The notes below the pieces were generated by a model that saw only the letters and a list, made by a program, of their open reading frames with translations, made no database searches and was not told the DNA's origin. DNA of 64,000 nucleotides from Deltaproteobacteria bacterium (GTDB taxonomy: Bacteria > Desulfobacterota > Desulfuromonadia > Geobacterales > Geobacteraceae): assembly GCA_009668975.1 (NCBI GenBank), contig SBEG01000005.1, positions 62,001 to 126,000 of the forward strand, read 5' to 3'. Below, piece after piece: positions 1 through 8,284 of this stretch. The translations under genes and the position numbers were made by a program. Within the stretch, counting starts at the first letter, position 1, and each line of letters opens with the position of its first letter.

Positions 1-1801
1 GATAGGGCGATATCCGCCCGGAACTCCACTTTCCCAGCAGTTCCCCGCCCCGGGCAGTCACATCGGCAAGCCGGTCGGGGCCGCCAATTGCTGCGCCTTG
101 TTCGACCCGGCGATCGATGAATCCGGCAAGGCGTTCAAACGGGCGCACGAACAGGATTCGATACAAGCCATCGAAGTACCAGCCGTTTTGGAGAAAATCC
201 ACCAGCTTTGGTACAGCGGACGTCTCCCTGCTCCGCCATCTGCCGCCCGCGTACCGTTGATAGACAAAGGCCAGGCCGGCCAGGGCAACAACGGCGGCCA
301 CTGCCTGCAGGGACAATTCCTGCACCGGAGAGAGATGCGGCTGAGCGGGAGCAAGGGGCTGAAAGAACTCGCCGAGCCAACTGCCCAGGCCGAGGTATGC
401 TGGCAGATTGAGCAGTTCCCCGAACAACCCAAGCACAGCCAGCAGGACGAGTAACCGCTCCATCAGGTGGCTGCCAGCCGATACTTCCTCTCCGTCACCG
501 TGAAAAACCACAAAGACCATCCGGAAGGTATAGACGACCGTCAGCAAGGCGGTGACGAGTCCCAGAAGATAGAGGCCGCCGAAGAGGATTCCGCCCTGGG
601 CGAACACCGCCGCCAGGATGCCGTCCTTGCTGAAAAAGCCCCCGGTCAGGGGAAGTCCCGCCAGGCAGGCCGCCCCGGCAAGAAACGGCCAGTAGACGCC
701 GGGCAAGCTTTTCCGCAGCCCGCCCATGCGGAAAATGTCCTGTTCATGGTGCAGGACGCTGATCACGCAGCCGGCACCGAGAAAGAGCAGTGATTTGTAG
801 AAGGCATGCTCCAGAAGATGAAAGGTTGCCGCGGTCACGGCGCCGCTGCCCACGCCGAGCATCATGTAGCCGATCTGACTCATGGTCGAGTAGGCGAGAA
901 TTCTCTTCAGGTCCCGCTGCACCAGGGCACAGGTGGCGGCATAAAAAGCGGTGATGCCACCGGTTACGGCAATTGCGGCGCACACCGTCGGTGACAGGCC
1001 CACCAGCGGAAAGAATCGCATGAGCAGGTAGACACCGGCCGTGACCATGGTGGCGGCATGGATCAGGGCTGAAACCGGGGTCGGGCCGGCCATGGCATCC
1101 GGCAGCCAGACCATGAGCGGCATCTGGGCCGACTTGCCCATTGCTCCGCCCAGAAGGAGCAAACCGATGGCCGTGACGATCCCGGTCGGCAGCAGCGCAG
1201 ACATCCCATTGATTTCACTGATGGAAAGTGTCCCGCAGAGCAGAAAAAGCCAGAAGATTCCCGCCGCGAAGGCCGTATCGCCGATCCGGGTAACCAGAAA
1301 GGCCTTGCGCCCGGCATCGGCATTCTTTTCCTCCCGGTACCAGAAGCCGATCAGACCATAGGAACAGAAACCGACCCCTTCCCAGCCGAGGAACAGCAGG
1401 GGGAGATTTCCGGCCAGCACCAGCAGCAGCATGGCCCCGACAAACAGGCTCATCAACGAAAAAAAGCGGGCCTGATCTGCTTCATCACGCATATAGGCAT
1501 GGGAATAGAGCAGGATGATCCCGGAAACAAAGCTGACCATCAGGCACATCACCGCGGCCAGAGGATCATAGTAGAGGGAGACGGGCGCCTGGAGATCAAA
1601 GGCCGAGAGCCAGCGGAACAGTTCGAGGGTAACGGGAGAACGGTACTGGAAAAAAGCGCTCAGGGAAAAAACAAAGGAACCGGCAACCGCGCCGCTGGCC
1701 AGCAGGCTGCTGAAACGTCCGGGAAGACGCATGCCTGCCAGAGCGATGAAAATGCCCGCCAGAATCGGCAGGAAAGGTATCAGGGGCAGAGAGAGGTGCA
1801 T
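1..1801 (-). CDS. nuoL: NADH-quinone oxidoreductase subunit L (3' end beyond the window)
   Basis: Membrane-arm antiporter-like subunit of complex I, thought to couple quinone reduction to proton translocation. The frame is open from the ATG at 1801 to the window edge, giving about 600 residues of a family usually 610-650 long, so only the C-terminus is missing. Visible family blocks are WEGVGFCSYGLIGFWY and, further on, MGKSAQMPLMVWLPDAMAGP followed by TPVSALIHAATMVTAG; the latter contain the conserved Lys of the discontinuous helix. Many hydrophobic helices are visible. The ATG follows the nuoK stop by one base, so the two are probably translationally coupled. nuoM and nuoN would be expected beyond the left edge. 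Confidence 0.96.
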   Translation of the reverse strand, partial: MHLSLPLIPFLPILAGIFIALAGMRLPGRFSSLLASGAVAGSFVFSLSAFFQYRSPVTLELFRWLSAFDLQAPVSLYYDPLAAVMCLMVSFVSGIILLYSHAYMRDEADQARFFSLMSLFVGAMLLLVLAGNLPLLFLGWEGVGFCSYGLIGFWYREEKNADAGRKAFLVTRIGDTAFAAGIFWLFLLCGTLSISEINGMSALLPTGIVTAIGLLLLGGAMGKSAQMPLMVWLPDAMAGPTPVSALIHAATMVTAGVYLLMRFFPLVGLSPTVCAAIAVTGGITAFYAATCALVQRDLKRILAYSTMSQIGYMMLGVGSGAVTAATFHLLEHAFYKSLLFLGAGCVISVLHHEQDIFRMGGLRKSLPGVYWPFLAGAACLAGLPLTGGFFSKDGILAAVFAQGGILFGGLYLLGLVTALLTVVYTFRMVFVVFHGDGEEVSAGSHLMERLLVLLAVLGLFGELLNLPAYLGLGSWLGEFFQPLAPAQPHLSPVQELSLQAVAAVVALAGLAFVYQRYAGGRWRSRETSAVPKLVDFLQNGWYFDGLYRILFVRPFERLAGFIDRRVEQGAAIGGPDRLADVTARGGELLGKWSSGRISPY

Positions 1802-1802
1802 G

Positions 1803-2111
1803 CTATTCACCCAGTTCGCGGAATTCGTCGGAATCAACCGTCTTTTTCCGACGATGAAGGTAGACCACCAGAGCCAGGGCCAACGATACTTCGGCGGAGG
1901 TCATGGCAATGATAAACAGGGCAAATACCTGACCGTCGGCATTTCCCCAGGCTGCCGAACCGCCGACAAAGGCCAGGATTGCGGCATTGAGCATGATCTC
2001 GATGCCGATCAGCATCATGATCAGGTTCGCCCGCCAGACCAGCAGGCACACCAACCCCAGAGAGAAGAGAATGCCGGAGAGGCTCAGGACATGGGACAGG
2101 GGCACGATCAT
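1803..2111 (-). CDS. nuoK: NADH-quinone oxidoreductase subunit K
   Basis: Small three-helix membrane subunit of complex I (102 residues, the usual length). It shows the conserved MIGIEIMLNA-type block (here MLIGIEIMLNAAILAFV) with the intramembrane Glu, and a second acidic residue in SAEVSLALALV. Its ATG overlaps the nuoJ stop by four bases and its stop is one base from the nuoL start, so J, K and L form a tight translationally coupled set. Confidence 0.97.
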   Translation of the reverse strand: MIVPLSHVLSLSGILFSLGLVCLLVWRANLIMMLIGIEIMLNAAILAFVGGSAAWGNADGQVFALFIIAMTSAEVSLALALVVYLHRRKKTVDSDEFRELGE

Positions 2112-2593
2112 CTGCGCCTCCCCAAATACAGGGCGCCCACCAGGGCAAAGAGCAGCTGCAGAGAGATGATCTCCACCGCAACGCCGTAGTTCCGGAACAG
2201 CACCGCTGCGAAATCCCTGATGTCAATCTGGGCAGGAGTTGCGGGCGGGCCGGAGAAAGGGAATCCGGCCAGCAGGGCAAATGAGGCAAGAATCAGCAGA
2301 CTCAAGACCACGGCCGGCCACCAGTCGCGGACAGCGGGCCTTTTCACCTTTTCCGGGTGACCAAGGTCGAGCATCATGATGACGAAGAGGAACAGCACCA
2401 TGATGGCGCCGGCATAGATGATCACCTCGAAGACCGCTGCCAGGGGCGCCAGCAGCAGATAAAAAATCACCGCAAGGCCAAAAAATGAAGTGGCCAGATA
2501 GACAATGGCATGGACCGGATGACGTTCGGTTATGGCAAACAGGGTTGCAATCACCACAACGGCCGCCAGGATGTAGAAGACGATCTGTTCCAT
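2108..2593 (-). CDS. nuoJ: NADH-quinone oxidoreductase subunit J
   Basis: Membrane subunit of complex I (161 residues) with five predicted helices and the conserved AAVFEVIIYAGAIMVLFLFVI block. An upstream in-frame extension to 2731 exists but runs through the nuoI tail and a palindromic repeat, so the start is placed at the ATG at 2593, where the hydrophobic N-terminus MEQIVFYILAAVVV begins as in homologues. The 97-base gap to nuoI holds a GTAGGGGC inverted repeat. Confidence 0.95.
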   Translation of the reverse strand: MEQIVFYILAAVVVIATLFAITERHPVHAIVYLATSFFGLAVIFYLLLAPLAAVFEVIIYAGAIMVLFLFVIMMLDLGHPEKVKRPAVRDWWPAVVLSLLILASFALLAGFPFSGPPATPAQIDIRDFAAVLFRNYGVAVEIISLQLLFALVGALYLGRRR

Positions 2594-2615
2594 AGAAAAA
2601 TTTGGCACCGGGTAT

Positions 2616-2652
2616 GTAGGGGCGAAGCGGACAATCGTTGCTTCGCCCCTAC
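2616..2652. repeat. GTAGGGGC-type palindromic repeat, nuoI/nuoJ gap
   Basis: Perfect 13-base inverted repeat GTAGGGGCGAAGC (2616-2628) and GCTTCGCCCCTAC (2640-2652) around an 11-base loop. It shares the outer GTAGGGGC arms with the element at 4852-4910 and the GGGGC core with 3276-3295, all in gaps of the nuo operon. It would fold into a strong hairpin in the nuo mRNA. REP/BIME-like repeats of this shape are known in many bacteria; the role here is not known. Confidence 0.85.
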
Positions 2653-2690
2653 CGTTTCCATACTGGAATCTTAATCGGTTTTTCGTTGCA

Positions 2691-3221
2691 TTACGGCAGC
2701 AGGCTCCGTACATCCACCGGAGGATTTTCATCCGGATTGCCGCCGCGGGGGTTTACCACGCCGATACCGCTGTGACGATAAAAATTATAGTCCGGATCCT
2801 TCCCGCAGCCATCGATGAGCAGGTCTTCTTTTTCATAGACCAGGTCCATGACGTCTCGTTTACATATCTCGTAATCGGGCGTCATCTGGATTGCCATGGT
2901 CGGGCACGCCTCGGCGCAGAGACCGCAAAAGATGCAGCGGGAAAAGTTGATCCGGAACCAGGCCGCATAGCGGCGGCCATTCGGCCGCTCCGCGGACTGC
3001 ATGGAGATACAGTCGACCGGACAGGCTGCGGAACAGAGATAACAGGCTACGCAGCGCTCTTCGCCGTCCGGGTCGCGGGTTAGTACGATCCGTGCCCGGA
3101 AGCGGGGAAAGGGGCTGCGTTTCTCCTCGGGGTACTGGATTGTTGCCGAGCGTCGCCCCAGATGGCGCAACGTCGTCCAGAAACCGAGACTAAGCGCCTT
3201 TATGTCGGCAAAAAAGGACAT
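2691..3221 (-). CDS. nuoI: NADH-quinone oxidoreductase subunit I
   Basis: Peripheral-arm ferredoxin-like subunit carrying two 4Fe-4S clusters (N6a and N6b) that pass electrons from NuoG toward NuoB. Both motifs are intact: [12 protein letters not shown] and [12 protein letters not shown]. The protein is 176 residues from the ATG at 3221; a longer frame to 3275 enters the upstream palindrome and is less likely. An 83-base gap separates it from the ankyrin gene upstream. Confidence 0.96.
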   Translation of the reverse strand: MSFFADIKALSLGFWTTLRHLGRRSATIQYPEEKRSPFPRFRARIVLTRDPDGEERCVACYLCSAACPVDCISMQSAERPNGRRYAAWFRINFSRCIFCGLCAEACPTMAIQMTPDYEICKRDVMDLVYEKEDLLIDGCGKDPDYNFYRHSGIGVVNPRGGNPDENPPVDVRSLLP

Positions 3222-3275
3222 CGTGATCTCTGTAATTCCTGTGAAGGAAACTGGCGTTGATTTCCGGAAAAACAC

Positions 3276-3295
3276 AGGGGCGCAATTGCGCCCCT
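3276..3295. repeat. 20-base perfect palindrome, ankyrin/nuoI gap
   Basis: AGGGGCGCAATTGCGCCCCT is a perfect 20-base palindrome between the ankyrin gene stop and the nuoI start. It shares the AGGGGC...GCCCCT ends with the two GTAGGGGC repeats in the neighbouring nuo gaps and is best read as a minimal or degenerate copy of that family. Confidence 0.75.
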
Positions 3296-3304
3296 ATTTG
3301 TGCA

Positions 3305-3727
3305 CTATACCGCAATTTTGGCTCGCTGGAGCTTTACCAGCAGCGCCAGTGTGTCCGGATGGTTATTGGTCTCGGCGTAGGTGAGAGCGGTATTGCCGGT
3401 CAGGGTCTTGGCGTTCGGGTCGGCGCCGTAATCGACCAGGAAATTGATGCATTCGTTACAGCCGTAATTGGAGGCAAACATCAGGGGCGTATGGCCATCG
3501 CGGTCACGGGCGTCAACCGTACTCCCGGCTTCCAGGAGCGTTTTGATCACCTCCGCGTGGCCGTTGGCCGCGGCATAATGAAGCGCGGATTTTCCCTTGT
3601 TGCTTCGTGCATCCACCTCCGCACCCCGGTGGATAAGATCACTGACCCCTGCGACGTCTCCTGTCTTGGCCGCCTCGATAAGCGGAGTGTGGCCGTGCCT
3701 GTCTGCTGCGTTCACATTTTCAGTCAT
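3305..3727 (-). CDS. Ankyrin-repeat protein inside the nuo operon
   Basis: Soluble 140-residue protein made almost wholly of ankyrin repeats. Four units can be read, with signatures such as HGHTPLIEAAKTGD, GKSALHYAAANGHAEVIKTL and DGHTPLMFASNYG. The start at 3727 is chosen because AGGAGG lies eight bases upstream; a longer open frame to 3826 runs into nuoH. It has no signal peptide or membrane helix, so it is probably a cytoplasmic protein-binding module. It sits between nuoH and nuoI on the same strand and is presumably co-transcribed with complex I. Ankyrin proteins are not complex I subunits; an assembly or regulatory role is only inference. Confidence 0.9.
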   Translation of the reverse strand: MTENVNAADRHGHTPLIEAAKTGDVAGVSDLIHRGAEVDARSNKGKSALHYAAANGHAEVIKTLLEAGSTVDARDRDGHTPLMFASNYGCNECINFLVDYGADPNAKTLTGNTALTYAETNNHPDTLALLVKLQRAKIAV

Positions 3728-3804
3728 AAACACTTCCTCCTTTTGGTAAAGTGTCCTGCCATTTTCTGTGCCTGCCAAACGAAGCCGGAAATTCCCGTAC
3801 GATA

Positions 3805-4794
3805 CTATAACACCATTATGAACCACCCGGTAGCAAGAATATTCACCAGCGCAAGCGGGGTGAGAACTTTCCAGCCGAGATGCATCAACTGGTCATAGCG
3901 AAGCCTCGGCAGGGTCCCGCGCATCCAGATAAAGAGGAAGGCGAACGCGAGCACCTTGAGGGCAAACCAGACCGCCGGCGGCAGCCAGGGACCATGCCAG
4001 CCGCCGAGAAAAAAGGTCGCCGCCAGACCGCCTAGCACCAGGATATTGATATATTCTCCGACGAAAAAAAGGCCGAAACGCATCCCCGAATATTCGGTAT
4101 GAAAGCCGGCAATCAGTTCACTCTCCGCCTCGGGCAGATCAAAGGGCACCCGTTTGCATTCCGCCGCGATACTGATCAGGAAAATCAGGAAGGCCAGGGG
4201 CTGGTAAACGATAAATGGAACCGAAGCCTGGGCAGCGACTATGTCGCCCAACCGGAAGGAATGGGCCAGCATCACCACCGGAACCAGGGACAGCGCCATG
4301 GAAAGTTCGTAGGAAATGAGCTGGGCCAACCCCCGGATACTGCCGAGCAGGGCATATTTGGAATTGGACGCCCAGCCGCCCAGCGCCACGCCATAGACGG
4401 CGATGGAGGAAAGGGCGAGGAAGAACAGCAGACCGATATTCAGATCCACCACCTGCAGCGGGATACTTCGGCCGAACAGGGTCAGCGGCGGTCCGAAAGG
4501 GATCACGGCAAAGGTCAGGATCGCCGGAATGGCGGCCATGGCTGGGGCCAGATAGAAAAGCCAGCGGTCGGCCCCCGCGGGGCAGACATCTTCTTTGGTC
4601 AGCATTTTGATCACATCGGCCAACGGCTGGAGGAGCCCCAGCGGTCCGACCCGGTTCGGTCCCGTGCGGTCCTGAATCCAGGCCAGGACCCGCCTCTCAG
4701 CCAGGACCAGGTAGGCGGCCGCCGTCATGACCAGACCATAGAGCAGGGTAAGCTTGGCCAGCAACAGCAGGATGTCGAAGGTATCAGTTGGCAT
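3805..4794 (-). CDS. nuoH: NADH-quinone oxidoreductase subunit H
   Basis: Membrane subunit that with NuoB and NuoD forms the quinone-binding chamber at the junction of the two arms. The 329-residue length is typical and about eight helices are visible. Conserved blocks include ERRVLAWIQDRTGPNRVGP near the N-terminus, GWASNSKYALLGSIRGLAQ and FDLPEAESELIAGFHTEYSG. Upstream is a 112-base gap that contains a double-hairpin repeat; downstream is the ankyrin gene. Confidence 0.97.
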   Translation of the reverse strand: MPTDTFDILLLLAKLTLLYGLVMTAAAYLVLAERRVLAWIQDRTGPNRVGPLGLLQPLADVIKMLTKEDVCPAGADRWLFYLAPAMAAIPAILTFAVIPFGPPLTLFGRSIPLQVVDLNIGLLFFLALSSIAVYGVALGGWASNSKYALLGSIRGLAQLISYELSMALSLVPVVMLAHSFRLGDIVAAQASVPFIVYQPLAFLIFLISIAAECKRVPFDLPEAESELIAGFHTEYSGMRFGLFFVGEYINILVLGGLAATFFLGGWHGPWLPPAVWFALKVLAFAFLFIWMRGTLPRLRYDQLMHLGWKVLTPLALVNILATGWFIMVL

Positions 4795-4851
4795 TTCCTA
4801 TCTCGTATCGGTTGGTGGGTATTCCGGTGACTGCGTTCAAAATTATTGCAC

Positions 4852-4910
4852 GTAGGGGCAGGCCCCTGTGCCTGCCCAAATCAAGGGCAACCACAGGGGG
4901 TTGCCCCTAC
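4852..4910. repeat. Double-hairpin GTAGGGGC repeat, nuoG/nuoH gap
   Basis: A 59-base element with GTAGGGGCA at one end and TGCCCCTAC at the other. The two 26-base arms match as an inverted repeat except at four positions. Each arm also folds on itself: GGGCAGG/CCTGCCC in the first and GGGCAACC/GGTTGCCC in the second. The four between-arm differences are exactly those needed to keep each inner hairpin paired. On the minus strand the TAG stop of nuoG (4909-4907) lies inside the terminal GTAG of the repeat. Confidence 0.85.
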
Positions 4911-6802
4911 AAAACCTGCTCGCCCTCGCCTTCCGGATCAAGGTCCCGGAGAAACTCCCAGCGTCCGGTAAGAGGTTCCTCGACCTGCTCCGCTCCCAAC
5001 CGCTCCGCCAGGTCGGCAATGATGCGCCAGGCCGGCCGGGGCTCTCCGCCGGGAGCATCCGCACGATGCACCCGGGGCGGATGAAGCGCCGGATCAAGTC
5101 CCTTGATCGGCAGCCCGGGATGCATTACCTTCCGGAAGCGTTGCGCCCGGCCCTCATTATTGATGAAGGTGCCGTCCATCTCCACCCAGGCCGTGACCGG
5201 CAGGAAAACATCGCATTTTTTCATTACAGCCGAAGGGAAGCGGTCCGCAACCGCAAGCAGCGAGATGCCGGACAGGAACTCTTCGGGGATATCCGCTTCA
5301 AAAGCGAGAAGTCCTTTGATTGTACCCGACGCAAGCGCTTCGGCAAGCGAGCTGGCCCGATGCTCCCGGGTCAGCAGTGCCGCAGCAAAGGCATTCGGCC
5401 CGGAGAGCGGAAAGACGAGTTTTGCCCCGGCAGCTACGGCCTTTTCGATATCGGCTGTTCCGCTGCCGGAGGGCGTCACGATGACCAGCGGATTTGAGTA
5501 ATCGGTAAGGGGGATATCAGCCAAGGTCTGCACCCGAAGCGTTTCCACTGAAACCGCATCAGTCTGCTCCCGCGGACTGCCCTCCCCAACGAGAAAGACT
5601 TTCGCTCCTTTCCGCCAGGCTTGTCGGATCGCCAGGAGCAGCATCGGCCCCTGGTCACGAAGGTCGCTCTCGACAAGGGCTATGCAGTCGGCTCGCGCCA
5701 CCTCGGCCAGGGAAACAGCCGTGTCCCTGGTCAGAAGCGAGACGGCCGCGCTGGCCGCCGCAGCCTCTTCGCGGTCAACGAAATAGCAGAGAGCGCCGGC
5801 CTGGAGGAATCCGGCCAGAAGTGCCGCCTGATAATTTCCTTCCAGGGTCATGCGGGGCGAACCGACCACCGCAAGGGATCCGGGGCCATTGGTAACAAAA
5901 AGTTCGCCAATCCGTGTTGTCAAGGCGCCCAAAGCCTCGTCCCAGGTGGTCTCCCGGCCATCCAGCAGCGGTGTTCTCGGCCGATCCTGGCTGTTGACGC
6001 CATGATCGGCGAAGCGGCCGCGATCACAGAGAAACCAGCCGTTCACCGCGTCGTTGCGCCGTGCCATGATTTTCAGCAGCTCCCGGTAACGGGCCGCCGG
6101 AATGGTGGCGCAGCCGAGTGAGCAGTGCGGGCAGAGCGATGGGGCCATATCGTAGTCCCAGTAGCGGGCCCGGAAGCGCGCCGCTTTATCGGTATAGACG
6201 CCGGTCGGGCAGAGATCCGGCAGATTGCCGGAGAAGGGAGATTCCAGGCTGCCCTCGGAGAACCTGCCGTAATAGATGGTCGAAGCCCGGCCCATCACCC
6301 CCAGATCACTGCCGCCGGCAAAATCCTGATAGAAACGCACGCAGCGGTAACACTGGATGCAGCGGTTCATCTCATGCTGAACATGCTCGCCGAGGTACTG
6401 GTTGCTGTGGGTGCGTTTCTTCCCCTGGTAGCGGCGAATTCCGTGTCCGGCGGCAATGGTGTAATCCTGGAGCAGGCATTCGCCCCCCTCGTCACAGACC
6501 GGGCAATCATGGGGGTGGTTGATCATCAGCCACTCGATGACATGACGCCGCATGGCCACGGCGTCGGCATCGGTGGTGGAAACCACCATACCCTCCTGGA
6601 CCGGGGTCATGCACGACATCTGGATGCCCTTGACCGGCCCGTCGAGCAGCTTCACGGCACAGACCCGGCAGGCGCCGGCATTTCCGAGCGCCGGATGATA
6701 GCAGAAATGGGGGATCATGATTCCCACGCTCCGGGCCGCTTCCAGAATCAGGGTACCGGCGGGCACCTCCAGCTCAATTGTATCGATGACCAATTTCAGC
6801 AT
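4907..6802 (-). CDS. nuoG: NADH-quinone oxidoreductase subunit G (short form)
   Basis: Peripheral-arm subunit carrying several Fe-S clusters between NuoF/E and NuoI. In order: a 2Fe-2S ferredoxin domain (CYHPALGNAGACRVC then SCMTPV), the His/Cys motif HPHDCPVCDEGGEC, CIQCYRCVRF...CPTGV, and C-x2-C-x3-C-x27-C starting at CPHCSLGC, which fits the extra N7 cluster of some NuoG proteins. A molybdopterin-oxidoreductase-like region follows. At 631 residues it is clearly shorter than E. coli NuoG (908), so the C-terminal part is reduced. The stop lies inside a palindromic repeat. ATG 6802 gives a family-like N-terminus; ATG 6817 overlaps the upstream stop and is the alternative. Confidence 0.93.
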   Translation of the reverse strand: MLKLVIDTIELEVPAGTLILEAARSVGIMIPHFCYHPALGNAGACRVCAVKLLDGPVKGIQMSCMTPVQEGMVVSTTDADAVAMRRHVIEWLMINHPHDCPVCDEGGECLLQDYTIAAGHGIRRYQGKKRTHSNQYLGEHVQHEMNRCIQCYRCVRFYQDFAGGSDLGVMGRASTIYYGRFSEGSLESPFSGNLPDLCPTGVYTDKAARFRARYWDYDMAPSLCPHCSLGCATIPAARYRELLKIMARRNDAVNGWFLCDRGRFADHGVNSQDRPRTPLLDGRETTWDEALGALTTRIGELFVTNGPGSLAVVGSPRMTLEGNYQAALLAGFLQAGALCYFVDREEAAAASAAVSLLTRDTAVSLAEVARADCIALVESDLRDQGPMLLLAIRQAWRKGAKVFLVGEGSPREQTDAVSVETLRVQTLADIPLTDYSNPLVIVTPSGSGTADIEKAVAAGAKLVFPLSGPNAFAAALLTREHRASSLAEALASGTIKGLLAFEADIPEEFLSGISLLAVADRFPSAVMKKCDVFLPVTAWVEMDGTFINNEGRAQRFRKVMHPGLPIKGLDPALHPPRVHRADAPGGEPRPAWRIIADLAERLGAEQVEEPLTGRWEFLRDLDPEGEGEQVL

Positions 6803-6809
6803 GGTACCG

Positions 6810-7703
6810 TTACTCATCCTCCTGTCGGCCCGGTCCGCCTGCCTGTTTTCTGACTGACTTATCCTCATACATCCGCTCATCCGCAAGTCTGAGCGCCTCG
6901 GTCAGTGAACTCCCCTGCTCCGCAGTGGCAATACCGACCGAAATGCTGATCAGGTAATTGCGGCATTCCAGATTGCACAACGCCTCACCTCTGCGGATAC
7001 GATCCCGCACCTCAAGTGCCGTCGGCGTATCGGTGCCGGGTAGAATTACCGCAAATTCGTCCCCGCCAATCCGAGCCACCAGGTCATCGCCGCGCACCGC
7101 GGAGCGGATCACCTGGGCAGCCTGCTGAATCAGCCGATCACCGATCGCATGACCCAAGGTATCGTTGACCCGTTTCAGTCCATCCAGGTCCGCCACCATG
7201 ATGCTGACCGGGAAGCGCCGCCCCCGCTCCACCCGTTCCAGCTCTTCGGTAAAATAACCGCGATTGTAAAGATCGGTCAGGGGATCGTGATTACTCACAT
7301 AACGGAGACGCTCTTCCGCCAGCCTCTTCTCCTGCAGCGCAGCAATAAGAGAGTTGAAAGCAACGGAAAACTCACCGAGGAAATCGACCCGCTGATTGAG
7401 ATCTCCGGCGGCAATCTGCTGGGTCTGCCAGGTAAGATGCCGGAGACTGGAGTGGAGCTGTTTGAAAGCGGCGATCAGGTGATTGCGCGGCGGCGGATCC
7501 ACATCGAGCCGGCCCAACGAAAGGGCGGCAATGAATTCCTGCGCATCCTTCAACTCGTTAACCAACTTCGAGACTGATTCTGCAAGAGACTCAACCTCTG
7601 TCCCTCCGGAACCGGACAATGAGAGCACAGTAAAGTCGCCACGTAGCGCACGGCCCAGTTGTTCCGTCAACTCTCGCAGTAAGCGCCGTTCCTGTTCGTT
7701 CAT
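6810..7703 (-). CDS. Diguanylate cyclase (GGDEF) in the nuo operon
   Basis: Predicted to make the second messenger c-di-GMP from two GTP. The C-terminal GGDEF domain (about residues 135-290) has an intact GGDEF signature at 213-217 preceded by RGDD, the RxxD inhibitory site at the expected five-residue spacing, so feedback control is likely. The first 130 residues are helical, with a HAMP-like stretch (IAAGDLNQRV) but no membrane helix, suggesting a cytoplasmic signalling helix. Its ATG overlaps the V4R gene stop by four bases, and its stop is seven bases before the nuoG start. The pair looks like a sensor and output encoded as two coupled genes. Confidence 0.93.
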   Translation of the reverse strand: MNEQERRLLRELTEQLGRALRGDFTVLSLSGSGGTEVESLAESVSKLVNELKDAQEFIAALSLGRLDVDPPPRNHLIAAFKQLHSSLRHLTWQTQQIAAGDLNQRVDFLGEFSVAFNSLIAALQEKRLAEERLRYVSNHDPLTDLYNRGYFTEELERVERGRRFPVSIMVADLDGLKRVNDTLGHAIGDRLIQQAAQVIRSAVRGDDLVARIGGDEFAVILPGTDTPTALEVRDRIRRGEALCNLECRNYLISISVGIATAEQGSSLTEALRLADERMYEDKSVRKQAGGPGRQEDE

Positions 7704-8239
7704 AGGAACCTTTCTCCGAGCGGTTTTGCCACAAAACGGCAGGTTCGCTCGCCACTGGCCCAGCAGTCCACTTCCCTGACATGGAACTCCTTGCCGGTAT
7801 ACACGTGAAGAACACCGGCCAGGAAGCCCTCATCATATTCGCAGACCGTTTCATCGGTTATCGGCAGTCCGGAGCAATCCAGATCTTCGGAAACCGTCAG
7901 CACCAGTTCAAGGCTTTCGAGGTCGGCCTTCTCGACCCGGAGGATTCCGACATTGAGCGCCCTGAGCTGATCCTGAAGTTCGGCGATAAAGCCGTTAAAA
8001 TCAAGATCCGGAGTGAGTACATTCTTACAGAATTCGGTTCCGGCCAATTTCCCGGCTTCACGAAGTACAGCACTGGCGGTTTCCGCTCCATAGCGGGTGG
8101 CAAGCACCTCCCGCATGGTATACTGCATCAGCCGGTAGACAGCCACATGGGTCGAATTGCCCAGATTCGGCCGGCCCGAAGCAATATCACCCAGATTCTG
8201 CCAATGAAAAATGTATCCCGTTCGCGCTTCACTTGTCAT
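7700..8239 (-). CDS. V4R-domain sensor protein (4-vinyl reductase-like)
   Basis: Stand-alone V4R protein of 179 residues. The C-terminal half has the family pattern GFLAGVLHVYTGKEF then VREVDCWASGERTCRF, with paired Cys residues. V4R domains bind small hydrophobic ligands or act as sensory modules in other proteins (for example in XylR/DmpR-type regulators). No membrane segment or signal peptide is seen. AGGAGG lies four bases before the ATG. It is coupled by a four-base overlap to the diguanylate cyclase gene, so it probably supplies the signal input; the ligand is unknown. Confidence 0.88.
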   Translation of the reverse strand: MTSEARTGYIFHWQNLGDIASGRPNLGNSTHVAVYRLMQYTMREVLATRYGAETASAVLREAGKLAGTEFCKNVLTPDLDFNGFIAELQDQLRALNVGILRVEKADLESLELVLTVSEDLDCSGLPITDETVCEYDEGFLAGVLHVYTGKEFHVREVDCWASGERTCRFVAKPLGERFL

Positions 8240-8284
8240 CTATCCTCCTGAAAATTCGGCCATGCATGGTAGTGCAAAATCTGA

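Noticed and set aside
1-1801. Several short plus- and minus-strand open frames over nuoL
   Set aside because: One continuous minus-strand frame with NuoL motifs explains the whole region; the others are shadows.
2593-2731. Longer N-terminus for nuoJ
   Set aside because: The extra 46 residues come from the nuoI tail and a palindromic repeat and do not resemble the family.
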